A DNA stretch of 64,000 nt, from the NCBI GenBank assembly GCA_038502055.1, contig JAXRKN010000035.1, forward strand, positions 872,501 through 936,500, written 5' to 3'. This DNA comes from Tanytarsus gracilentus (lineage: Eukaryota; Arthropoda; Insecta; Diptera; Chironomidae). A program made the translations under genes and the position numbers. Under the pieces are notes generated by a model. It saw nothing but the letters and a program-made list of their open reading frames with translations. It had not been told where the DNA came from and did not search any database. Below are positions 33,298-43,903 of the stretch, piece by piece (position 1 is the stretch's first letter; each line of letters opens with the position of its first letter).

Positions 33298-35278
33298 ATG
33301 AAACCTTTCCTGCTGTTATTGCTAGCTGTGCACTTTATATCGGCCAAACATCAACGACGACGTGAGTTAAAAAGTGATTTTATGGAAATTTTCTTAGAAA
33401 TGGTGAAAAAATTATAAAATGCTTACAAAAATATCCAAAATTTGTTTTTAGAATTTTTTAGAATTTTTTTAAAAAACATTTTATTAAATAAGTAAAAAAT
33501 TTAATTAGTTTAAAAAAAATTAATTGATTTTAACAAAATTAATTCAATTTTTATTTGAATTTAAATTAATTTTTCTGTTAAAGTTTTTAAAAAATTTTAA
33601 ATTTTAAAAATCCGGAAAAATTTAAATTTAATTTTAAAAAATTCTCCCAGATTTAAATCTCAACCAAGAACTTCAAACCTGCTTCGACCATGGCACTGAT
33701 CATGGACAAACTATCGAAAATTCATGCCATAAATTACCAAAATCACTGAGTCAAAAAACATCCTCAAAACATCTCAAAATGTGCACCTCAACATTCACAA
33801 TCTCGTGCCTGAATGCTCATAAAAATTTGACTTGCAATGCAGGAATTCGCAGCGCAAAGTTAAACGGGAATTGCAAGCATGATCATCATAGTGAATCCTT
33901 TAAGGTAAAATGAGAAAAAATTAAATTTGCATTCGTTAAAAAATTAAAAATTTTATTTTTTTAAATTTAAGAAATTTTTAAATTTTAAAATTAAATTTTT
34001 TATTTTTAAAAATTTAACGGCTTAAATTTAATTAAAAATCTCAATCACAATTTTAGAGCTGCTGTCACTCTTGCAACCTTGGAATTGAAATTCAATCATC
34101 TTTCGGCACTTGCAGCGAATCCAAGAATAATTTATGGCAATTTGACGCTTTGATGTCTCGTGTGGTCGAGGAATGTTGCGATTTTGAGAAATCCCGAGAA
34201 ATTCCCGAAGACACGACATTTAAAAACGAAGTTTATGAAGAACTTTTTAGCAGAGATGAGACGAAAGTAAAATTTTCACAATACACTCAGAATCCTCACG
34301 AAACTCAGCCAATCTCAACATCTCAAATGTGCTCAAAATTTACTTCGCTTTGTAATGAAAATGAAATTTGTGTCGACACTTTCGATTCCTTTAATTGCAC
34401 GTGCAAACTTGGATTTTCATTTAATTTCAACTCGAACGAGTGCGAAGACATTGACGAATGCATTTTAGGCACTCACAATTGCAGTAAAGACGAAACTTGC
34501 AAAAACACAATCGGATCTTTCGAATGCAAAACACCAAAATGTGCGAAAGGATTCGTAGAACTCTCAAACTCGATCATCGACGATGACATTGAGTGCGTTG
34601 ACGTTGATGAGTGTCTCGATGATCCTTGCGATGAAGGAAAAATCTGCAAAAATCTTGATGGAACTTTTGAATGTGTTGAGATTGACGTTTTGAGTGAGCA
34701 CTGTGAGGATGGTCATACGATGGTCGAGCGTGAGTGCGTCGATCGAAATGAATGCAGAGAAGAAATTTGTGGAAAAGATGAAATTTGCACAAACTTAAAA
34801 GGAAGTTATAGATGTGAAAAAATCGAATGCGGAAAATATTACAAAAGATTTTTAAAAAGGTTTGTTGATTTTTAATTTTAAAATTTTTAATTTTCAACCC
34901 AATAAAAAAATCTCTAAACTTCATTTTTAAATATTTTTTAGCCACTGCCGTCGCAACATTTGTTCACACTTTGACACCAAATGCAAGAAACTTCCATCAT
35001 ATTACTCGCACTTCTTCAAGGTTGTCGAGCCATGGAATAAAAGCCAAAAGATTTTTTCAATTGAACCTTTCAGCAATCAAATTTTCACAGACTTCAAAGC
35101 CGTTGAGTTTGATAATGAAAATTTTAAAATTAAAGAAGTTTCAATTGGTGCTGAAATTTGGATGAAAAAAGCTCCAATTGATGACGTGAAACTTAAAATT
35201 GAGATTGAGGTTTTAGATAAGTTTGGAAAGTACAAAAACAAACAAATAAATGTTTATCATGTTTATGTGGAAAAATAA
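33298..35278 (+). CDS. fibulin-like extracellular matrix protein (485 aa)
   Basis: Four coding exons: 33298-33361, 33651-33904, 34057-34859 and 34942-35278, joining to 485 residues. The signal peptide is MKPFLLLLLAVHFISA. Residues about 30-170 are Cys-rich, with paired Cys (SFKSCCHSCNLG... and VEECC), as in anaphylatoxin-like modules of fibulin-1 and -2. Next come about four EGF-like modules, at least three with the calcium-binding start D-x-D/N-E-C (DIDEC, DVDEC, DRNEC). The last 115 residues, after FDTKCKKLP, match the place and beta-rich character of the fibulin C-terminal module. Fibulins are secreted and stabilise elastic or basement-membrane matrices. With 485 residues it is short for a fibulin-1 relative, and the EGF modules are degenerate. 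The family call rests on domain order. Confidence 0.78.
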
Positions 35279-35771
35279 ATTGATAAGAAGAAAATTGTTT
35301 AAAAAAATTTGATTTTAATTTTATTTAAATAAAAAAAATTAAAATTGATTCAAAAAATCGAAAAAAAAATTGAAGTAAAAAATATGATTTCCACTTTATT
35401 TAAAAATATAAAAGAACTTATAAAAAAAATTAATAATTTTAACTCGCGGTCTTAATTATTTATATTTTAAAGGCATTTTTTAAGTTTAATCGATTTTTTT
35501 TAATTTTATTTCATCAATCAATTAATTAAATGATTAAAAAATTGCAATTTGTTGCATTTATTTATAAATATAATTTTTATTCATTGAAGATCATTCACTA
35601 AAGTCAAGACGACGATCAATCTTCTCTTTATCAGCTTGCAGCTTATTGATGAGGGAGAATTAAAGTTGCAATAATTAAATTAATAAAATTTTAATGAAAT
35701 TTTTTTTAGTCGTGTGAGAAATTTTGATGTGAAATGAAGTAAAAATTGAATTAAGAAATAAAAAATTTAAA
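35279..35771. other. intergenic DNA
   Basis: AT-rich spacer between two genes on the plus strand. It must contain the promoter of the LRR gene starting at 35772. No other feature was found. Confidence 0.4.
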
Positions 35772-37745
35772 ATGAGGTAAAAAAAATAAATTTATTCTTC
35801 AAATTTTTTTCGAATAAATTTTATGATGTCAATTTATTTTAAATTTATTTTCTTTCAATGTTTTTAGTTTTTAGTATCAAAATTTGAATTAAAAAGTTTT
35901 AAATTAACTAATAAAATTTTTAAAATAATTAAAAAATCAAAATGTGGCATAAAAAAGTGTGAAATTAATTTTAAAATAATTAAAAATAAATTTTTTCATA
36001 TCTCCAAAAAAAATAAAATTGAACTAAAAATTTCCAATCTCATTTTTAGGTCGCAACTTTTCTTTCTTCTCTTATCAATTTTCACACTCAGATTGCTCTC
36101 ATTTCCTCATCAATCGAACAGTTCACAGACTCTCAATTGCAAGTTCGAGAACACAATTTATTCAGCTCGAACTTACTACACGTGCATTGCCCTCAACTTT
36201 AATTTAAACGAGGAAAATTTGCAGCTCACAAAAGTTGAAGGAAATCATTTAAATGAAAATTCAAACGCAGATGTTGAAGCTTTTATTGTCGATAGTCAAA
36301 ATGTGAAATTTCTTCCAACAAACTTGAACGAAATTTTTCCGAAACTTGATCGACTCGAAGTCACAAACACAAAGTTGGAAAAAATAACGAAAGAAAATTT
36401 TATGGGGTTGAGTTTGGAAGTTTTGAAGCTCAGCAAAAATAGAATTCAAAAAATTGACGATGAAAGTTTTGAAAATTTGAGAAATCTCGAAAAGTTATTT
36501 TTAGATCGAAACGAAATTGAAAATTTAAACGAAAAAACTTTCGAATTTACCAATCAGCTGAAAATTTTGAGACTTGAAAATAATAAATTGAAAAAAATTA
36601 ACGAAAATTTATTTCAAAATCTTCCCGAGTTGCGAGAAATTTTTCTGCAAGATAATAAAATTCAAAAATTAACGGCGGAAATTTTTAAAAGCAATCAAAA
36701 TTTGGAAATTCTCGATTTGAGTCACAACAAACTCAAATTTATTGACGCGAAAATATTGGAAAATTTAAAAAGTTTGAAAAAATTCGACTTTAGTGGAAAT
36801 TCATGCACACAAATGACGGCAATTAATGAAGATGGAATTAAAGTTCAAAAAGAAGAAATTGAAAGAATTTTCGAAGATTTTTGTGGGGAAGAAAATTTTA
36901 ACGAATTAAATTTTGAATCAAAATCAGAAGAAAAAAATGAACTACAACTTGAGATTTCAGATCTAAAACTTGAAAAGTTAGAAATTGAAGCAAAAACTGA
37001 AGAAATTTTTGAACAATTAAGAAAAGAAAAAGAAGAATTAGGCGATAAAATTAACATTCTTGAAGCTAAATTAAAAAGAGCTGATAAAATTTTTATCACA
37101 CCGCAAAACTGCAGCGATGAAGAAATTTCGTTAAAAATTTTGAAATTTAACGAAGAAGCTGAAAAATTTGAAAGTGAACAAAAAAATTTTGAAAAGAAAA
37201 TTGAAAATTTTGAAAACGAAAAAAATATTTTCCATGAAAATCAGGAAAAATTTTTAAACGATCAAAAAAAATTCGAAAATGAAAAAAATATTTTCCATGA
37301 AAATCAGGAAAAATTTGAAAATGAGAAAGCAAAACTGAAAAAAGATTTTGAAACTCAAACAAATCAACAAAATTTCGCGGATGAAAAGGAAAAAATTATT
37401 TCAGATCAAACTAAAATGTGCGAAGAAAAAATTCAAAGATATAAAAATGAGCGATCGAAATATTTTGCCGAAAATGAAGAATTAAAAATTCAAAATTCAA
37501 AACTTGAAAGTGAAAAAATTAAAAATAAATCTCAAAATGAAAATTGCGAGCAGGATAAAAAATTAATGGAAAACAACTTGAAAAATATTCGAGAAACTTA
37601 CGAAGCAAAAATTAAAAGTTCTAAAATTGAATTGAAAGAACTTCAAAATAAATTTAACTGCTGTGAAACGCAAAAAGTTGCATTTATTGGGAAATATCAA
37701 AAGTGTCATAAAGGTAGAGTCACTTATTACAAAAATATTACATAA
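35772..37745 (+). CDS. secreted LRR-coiled coil protein (566 aa), second LRR exon lost
   Basis: Two coding exons: 35772-35776 (ATGAG) and 36050-37745, giving 566 residues. The signal is MRSQLFFLLLSIFTL. The Cys head (NCKFENTIYSARTYYTCIALNFN, then EGNH) is very close to that of the gene at 7 kb. LRRs of the form LREIFLQDNKIQKLTAEIF run to about residue 245 with a Cys cap, followed by a coiled coil to the end. The coil contains a recent duplication of a roughly 23-residue block (FENEKNIFHENQEKF twice, DNA at 37215-37260 and 37275-37320). In the two relatives a phase-1 donor at this point leads to a second LRR exon. Here the donor-like AAAG|GTAGAG at 37713 is still present, but the downstream exon is broken, so translation probably runs through to the stop at 37745. 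Confidence 0.83.
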
Positions 37746-38069
37746 AATTTTTGTTGTAAAATTAAAAATTTTGCAAGAGCTGAAAACTAATTTTTTTGGA
37801 GGTTTTTAAATAATTTGTTCAAAAAAATCTTAATTAATTTTTCTAAATTAAAAAATCAAAAATTTATGAAATTTTTATTACTAAAATTTTTTAAATAAAA
37901 AAATTATTGAAAATTATCCAAATTTTTTAATATTTTTTTTTAAATAATAAAAATTAAAATTTATCGAATTATGATTTTTTTTATTAATTTTTCTAAGTTA
38001 AAAAAAATTAAAATTTTAGATTTTAGATTTATCAAAATCTCAATCAGAAGCCGTTGAGTTCAATAAGAT

Positions 38070-38275
38070 TCAAAAATTATCTGAAAATTCTTTCAATGAA
38101 GTTAAAAATTTGAAAGAATTAATTTTGATAAAAAAACGAAATTGAATTAATTGAAAGCAAAACTTTCGATGGACTTACAAAGCTTCAAAAGCTCGACTTG
38201 AAAGCTAACAAATTTCTGCTTTACCGATCGGAATTTTTGATGATTTGCGAGCTTTCGAGCTTTGACTTATCTTTC
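38070..38275 (+). pseudogene. decayed second LRR exon
   Basis: Three consecutive frames show LRR text: KIQKLSENSFNEVKNLKELIL, then EIELIESKTFDGLTKLQKLDL, then ISALPIGIFDDLRAFEL. The shifts lie near 38130-38140 (in a run of A) and near 38208-38213, and the last frame stops at about 38262. The text matches the C-terminal LRR block of the gene at 7 kb (GAFSELSKLQKLDLSKNQIS). The N-terminal Cys head of the module is already gone. It is therefore the relic of a second LRR module that once belonged to the gene upstream. Confidence 0.8.
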
Positions 38276-38736
38276 AGTGTCGGAATTTGAATAAAAAAGT
38301 TGCAATTAATTATTTGAAATTGTTTAAAAAATCCAGGATTAGAAAAAAATTAGAATATTAAGTGACAAGCACCCGAACAAATAATAAAAATTTAAAAAAA
38401 TATTAATAATAATTTAATTTTTTCAATTCCTATTTTTGCTTTGCTATTTTTAGTTCAAACAAACAAATCAAAAATTTTTCATGCTCGGTGTGCGTGACCT
38501 TAAATTTATTTTATCAAACAACCCCGAATTTTTTAAAGTCACTGACTTATTTGATATAAAAAACAACTTATCAACTTGATTGCACCAAAGGTTTCATATT
38601 TAATTTTTTGATAAGATAAAACATGAGAAAAAAAGTGAAAATTAAATTTCATAAATTTTAATATTAAAAAATTGACAAATTGAAAAATTTTATTAAAAGT
38701 TTTAAAAAATTTACATCTCAATTGAAAATTTACAAT

Positions 38737-39065
38737 TCACAATTCACAATTCACAAATGATGGCCTGCAAAAAATAAAAATAATCAAAAATTATCAAAAA
38801 ATAATTTCTTAACTCACCAATCGCAGACATTCAAATCACGATTAAACTGAAGTCTCGCTCCATTGACAATGTCAAAGATTGGACAGTCTTTGAGGTATCG
38901 TTTACCATATGCGCACATCCAGAAGCTCGTGCAGCTGTCATCGTTTCCAAAAATCACCACAGTTCCATCTTCATTTTCAACATCGCACCGACTGTCGACG
39001 ATTCCCTCATCCTGACACAAAGCAACTGCCAAAAACAAAGCGAAAACGAAGAAAATCTTAAACAT
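38737..39065 (-). CDS. secreted single-domain chitin-binding (peritrophin-type) protein, 91 aa
   Basis: Two coding exons on the minus strand: 39065-38818 and 38764-38737. The signal peptide is MFKIFFVFALFLAVALC. The mature part has one CBM14-type domain: Cys in SRCDVE, DDSCTSFWMC with its aromatic F-W, KDCPIF, LNVCDW and FVNCEL, six in total. The domain binds chitin in peritrophic matrix or cuticle. The intron splits the Trp codon of CDW, the same position as in the related gene at 44820-45320 is not used, so the two have separate intron histories. It is the most divergent of the four copies in this stretch. Confidence 0.83.
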
Positions 39066-39654
39066 TTCAGTTGAATGCGTTGCAAGTTTAATTGAAAGTT
39101 GAAAACTGAACTCGAGCTGATGAAAGTTTTAACTCTTAAAGCGTTTTAAACTTTTTAATCTAATCAAGACACTCAAAATTGTAAATGATTGCGATTATAA
39201 AAAAATCCACGCGAAAAACAACGCAAATAAACCGTTTAAAGTTCGCACGGAGAAGATTAAAATGATAAATTGCTGATAAATACGGAATAAAAATTGTTGA
39301 ATGCTCATATAAAAAGTTAAAAATAGAAATGAATGAAAATTAAAGAGAAAATTTTTTGTGATTAAATTTTTTATTCTTGTTATTTTTGACTATAAAAAAA
39401 TCGGGTTAAAAATTTAATGAACATGTTTTATTTTAATAAACCTGGTCAGACTTTAAAATAGATTTTTTTTATCTCCAATTTTTCTTTCGCAGGAAATTTT
39501 AAATCTCTTCAACGCCTTCAAAATAAAATTCGTCGATTTTCTTCGAATTTTTTTTATCAATCTCTATTCGATTAGATTTCAACTTTTCACTCACTCAAAC
39601 CCTCGATTCACACTTCAGTTCAATAAATTGATTCGTTAACAAAGGACTTAAAAA
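39066..39654. other. divergent promoter region of two chitin-binding genes
   Basis: Spacer between the start of the minus-strand copy and that of the plus-strand copy. AT-rich; no specific motif I can support. Confidence 0.4.
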
Positions 39655-39903
39655 ATGATGAAAATAATTTTTTTCCTCGTCGCTATCGCGCTTGTAAGTG
39701 CAGATCCACGCTGCATGGTTCCATCGGAATTTGCGATCGTTTTCCCTCACTCGAGTGACTGCACGATGTTCTACAAATGCGTTGGAAGCATCCCGGTTGA
39801 GATGTTGTGTCCATGGATCGATCAAGCTCAAACAGCGCGACTTCACTTCAGCCCGACAAGATTGTTCTGTGATTGGCCGCAACAGGCTGGATGTCTTTTG
39901 TAA
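39655..39903 (+). CDS. secreted single-domain chitin-binding protein, 82 aa
   Basis: A single exon of 82 codons. There are two possible ATGs, at 39655 and 39658. The signal peptide is MMKIIFFLVAIALVSA. One CBM14 domain: PRCMVPS, SSDCTMFYKCVGS, EMLCPW, LFCDWPQQAGC, with six Cys and the usual aromatic residues. The body is nearly identical to the gene on the opposite strand at 40134-40457, at both protein and DNA level, so this is a recent inverted duplication. It has no introns, unlike the copies at 38.7 and 44.8 kb. Probably a peritrophic matrix or cuticle component. Confidence 0.87.
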   Translation: MMKIIFFLVAIALVSADPRCMVPSEFAIVFPHSSDCTMFYKCVGSIPVEMLCPWIDQAQTARLHFSPTRLFCDWPQQAGCLL

Positions 39904-40133
39904 AATTGAGGGATGAAAAATTAATAAAAATGGATAAAAAAATATTAATTGATTTTTTTTATTAAAATTCAGAAAATTTTTAAAAATAAATAATTTTTTT
40001 TGAATAAATAAAATTTTCCATAAAGAAGTAAATTTTTTTATAAAAAACGCCAAAAATTATTTTTTAAATTTTTTTTATTAAAATTCAACAAATTTTTGAA
40101 TAAAATTTCAAATTTTCGAATTTTTTAATTAAA

Positions 40134-40457
40134 TCACAAATTTTCCGGATCCAAAATTTCTGGAATGTTGTTGTATTCAATGAATTCGGGAATGTCCTTA
40201 GACAAAGTGCATCCAGCTTGGTTCGGCCACTCACAAACCAAATCTCTCGGGCTGAAGTGAAGTCTCGCTGTTTGAGCTTGATTTTGCCATGGGCAATCCA
40301 TCTCGACCGGGATGCTTCCAACGCACTTGTAGAACTTCGTGCAGTCACTCGAGTGAGGGAAAACAATCGCAAATTGCGATGGAACCATGCAGCGTGGATC
40401 TGAATTCTGTGCGGTGACAAACGCGACGGCGGTGATGAATAAAAAGATTTTAATCAT
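40134..40457 (-). CDS. secreted single-domain chitin-binding protein with acidic tail, 107 aa
   Basis: A single exon on the minus strand. The signal peptide is MIKIFLFITAVAFVTAQ. The CBM14 domain (PRCMVPS, SSDCTKFYKCVGS, EMDCPW, LVCEWPNQAGC) closely matches the gene at 39655. It differs by a 20-residue acidic tail (SKDIPEF...LDPENL). The two genes converge, with 230 bases between their stops. A chitin-associated role is likely. Confidence 0.87.
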   Translation of the reverse strand: MIKIFLFITAVAFVTAQNSDPRCMVPSQFAIVFPHSSDCTKFYKCVGSIPVEMDCPWQNQAQTARLHFSPRDLVCEWPNQAGCTLSKDIPEFIEYNNIPEILDPENL

Positions 40458-40766
40458 TTTGATGAATTCCGTTGTGTTTGAGGCGAGAAAAAAATCAAAC
40501 TGAAAATCGAATTTTACGTCGGATTTTTATTGAATTTTTTTATCTTATCGCGACTGAGGTTTAAAAGTTTCGTGGATGATAAAGTTGTGGGATTAAAGAA
40601 ATTCAATGGAAATTTCCTGCTGCTATTATTTTCCATTTTTCGCGCAATTATTTGAATAAAATTTGCACGGTCATAGTGCGCTTTTCAAGCCCTGCTCAAA
40701 AAATCAACAAAACCGCATAAAAATAAATGCAAAAATTATAAAATTAAAATTCGAAAGCATTTTGAC
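40458..40766. other. divergent promoter region
   Basis: Spacer of 309 bases between a chitin-binding gene (minus) and the ZAD zinc-finger gene (plus). No specific element identified. Confidence 0.35.
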
Positions 40767-43735
40767 ATGTTTCGATGTGTTTTATGCTTGAACTCGTCGA
40801 GGAACAGCAGCCCGATTGCATTAACGAAGAAAGTTAGCGACCGCGTCACTTTGGAAGACTGCATTCGACTCAATTTACCGTGTGCAAATGTAACATTGAA
40901 ATTTTCGCTTGTTCAGTTAATTATTTTGACATTTTTTAGGCAATTCTCGATGACATTGAAGTCAATCAACAAGCCTGCACTAATTGTTTTGAGAAATTCG
41001 TGAATTTTTACGATTTTCTGAAAAATATTGAGGAAAATTACAACTGGAACTTTGTGCAAGTTAAGTCCGAGGACATCGCTGGATGTTCGTTTGATAATTT
41101 TGTTGACATCACACGAATACCATCGAGCAGCGAGCAGCCTTTAATCGTTCAAAATTGCTCCGTGAGACTCGAACGCATCAATCCAACATCCGTAAAAGTT
41201 GAAAAAATTAAAGAAGAAAAATCTGATGATGAGAAAATTGACGAATCAACCAGAGTTGACGACTATGACGATGGTTCAGATTTTGAGTGGCCACAAAACG
41301 ATGACGAAAACACAAATTGGTCATTTCCAAATGAATCTGAAGCCATAAATGAGGAGGTCGTCACTAAGAGAAAGTATAAGAAGAAAAGATCAGAAACAAG
41401 CGAGGATGAACCGACTAAAAAAAGGTCAACATACGTTAGATATTTATCTCGACACCTCGTAACACCCGAAATCCTCGCCACTAACGGCGACTACATAACA
41501 ATTGATGGACTCGAATATAAAATTCCACGCAGAAATCGCCACAAACCGATTAAAGAGAAAAATCCCAAACTAAAATCACTCGAACGGACACGACGACCGC
41601 ATAGAGCTTACGATAAGGAGGGCGAAGAAAAAATACTCAATTCAGTGGAAGTAAAATGTCACGAATGCGAAGATTCTCCAAAGTTTGATTCATTCTTTCG
41701 TGTCCGTAAGCACTTTAAACGTTTTCATCCCGACCATCCGACGAAAGGATATTTAATGTGCTGCGATAAAAAATTCACTCGAAGATACGAACTACTCGAA
41801 CATCTCGAATTTCACGATAAGTCAGTGGTACATCGATGTCAGCTCTGCAGCAATGGCAAAGACTACAAATCATCTTCGTCCCTTCGAATGCATATTAAGG
41901 TGAGTTTTTAACGAACTTAATGAAATTATTTTTTTAAAAAATTTTATCTGGCTGTGTTCCATTTTCCACTTTGTTCCATTTTTTACTGGGTATTCGGCTG
42001 AATAGGTGGAGTTGAGTTTTAAAAAATGCGATTTAAAAATGATAGTTTTTAATTTTCCTGGATACATCTTGTATTTATTTCATTATGGATTATTAATTAA
42101 AGTTCCAAAACTGATTTTAAAATTTAACTTTTAGGTTCCTAAAAGTTTGCAGCCGTTCCAAAATGAAGATTAAAAGATTTTGTTGATAACTAACGTGACA
42201 ATTCAATTTTAATTAATTAAAATTTAATTAAGCTTTGTGGAATTTTTTTATGATTTTTCTTACATAGTACAACTTGTACACTAACTAAAATTAAGTGTTT
42301 TGAAATTTATACTTAATTCATTTGATCCGTTTAGTCGATCGGCCAGATGAAAAAATTTTCCGTGTCACATTAGTTAATTTTTAAATTTTTTAATTTTCTT
42401 AGTTTTTAACAAGTAAAAAATAGTCTTTAACTGCTTTGCAGCAAAATCTAAGGAAAAACTCGATTTTTGTAATTACAACAACAACAATTTATTCAGCCGA
42501 ATACCCTACTATGTTCCATTTTTTACTATGTTCCATTTTCCACTTTGTTCCATTTTCCACTTTGTTCCATTTTTTACTATGTTCCATTTTTCATTGTGCT
42601 CCATTTTGTACTATGTTCTATATTCCATTTTCCACTTTGTTCCATTTTCCTGTGCACAGTGGTTCAGAGACACATTATTTATTCAGTAAAAAAAATTTCA
42701 AATATATCTTGGGTTCAATTTCAAAGAGAAAATTTAATGATGTGTCTCTGAACCACTGTGTCATGGTATTGAAATAATTTTTAAAAAATCTTTCGAAGTT
42801 TTCACAGAAAATATTTTTTTTTAAATTTCAAAGCGATTGCAAAAAAAATCACTTTTTTTAAATCAAAATTTCCTTTAAAGTGAAATACCCATAAAAGTTT
42901 CCTCTTCTCAGGTGTGTCATCTCAAAATTTATGAGAATGTACAGTTTATGTGCGAGGATTGTGGAAGAATTTTCAAGGTTTGCATTTATCGAATTAACCA
43001 ATTGATATTTTCATTAATTAAATTTTTTTTTGTTAGAGCAAATATGCACTGCAACATCACCTCGACAGCAGTCACTCGTCAAAAACTTTCGAGTGCTATA
43101 AATGTCATAAAGAAAAACCTTCAATGCTCTCGCTTAAGAAACATCTCGAGGACTTTCATGGAAATAAAAAAAGTGGCTCGATAGTTTGTTGTCACATTTG
43201 CTCGCGGATGGTTAAAGAAAATTACATGAAGACTCACATGAAGTTGAAGCATACGCTGGAAGGAGTGACTCGTATCAAGTGCAACTTGTGCGATCATTGG
43301 CTGACTCAATTCTCGATGCCGGCTCACATGCTCAAGCATAAAAATCAAGGAGTGACCTGTCCGACATGCGGAAAGCAACTCAAGCATAAATATTCACTCA
43401 CTGATCACATTAAGCGATGTCACATGGACGAGGAGAAAAAACATGAGTGCATCACGTGCGGTAAAAAATTTTACAAGGCGGTAAAGTTAAAGGAACACAT
43501 TGCTGTTGCTCACACGAGAGAATATCCATGGGCATGCAGAGTTTGTGGTCGTCAATTTAGAGCGGAAGCTAATTGGAAGAAACACGAAAAGCGAGAACAT
43601 CCAGAGGAATACGATAGAATTTTTAAGCCGCACTACATGCGCGGACCCGACGATCCTTTCTTTCAACAAAAAAATCTTTCATTTCCTCCCGCCACGGAAG
43701 TTTCAAACTTTAATATTTTTGAACAAAATATTTGA
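40767..43735 (+). CDS. ZAD-C2H2 zinc-finger transcription factor, cassette A form (615 aa)
   Basis: Four coding exons: 40767-40889, 40940-41899, 42912-42977 and 43037-43735, joining to 615 residues. The N-terminus is a ZAD dimerisation domain (MFRCVLCLN...C-x-x-C at CTNCFEKF), split by an intron as in many insect ZAD genes. An acidic linker with KRKYKKKRS as a likely nuclear signal follows. The shared exon 2 codes two or three C2H2 fingers, the last of which (CQLC...SSLRMHIK) is cut by the splice site before its final His. Cassette A supplies that His (VCH) and seven more fingers ending at WACRVCGRQF. An AATAAA-like signal follows the stop. ZAD proteins are insect-specific nuclear DNA-binding regulators; targets are unknown. 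Confidence 0.83.
41987..42506. repeat. inverted-repeat element with TGTTCCATTTT satellite, inside an intron
   Basis: TGGGTATTCGGCTGAATA at 41987-42004 is inverted as TATTCAGCCGAATACCC at 42490-42506, about 520 bp apart. Outside both ends (41952-41986 and 42508-42652) lie tandem words of the type TATGTTCCATTTTCCACTT. It looks like a small transposon inserted in, or framed by, a satellite. Confidence 0.65.
42657..42758. repeat. small hAT-like MITE
   Basis: A 102-bp element whose ends CAGTGGTTCAGAGACACAT and ATGTGTCTCTGAACCACTG are perfect inverted repeats. The CAG-x-G start is typical of hAT termini. No clear 8-bp target duplication is visible in the flanks. Confidence 0.75.
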
Positions 43736-43903
43736 AATTTTAATTAAAATAAAAAGTGATTGTCACTAATTTGATAATTAAGAATTATTTTATAAAGTTT
43801 TAATAAATTTAATTTCTTAAAATCTAAATTTTTTTTATTAAATTTAATTTTTTAAAATTTTTTCCCTTCATTATTTTATTAATAATTTTTTTCTTTCCAC
43901 CAG

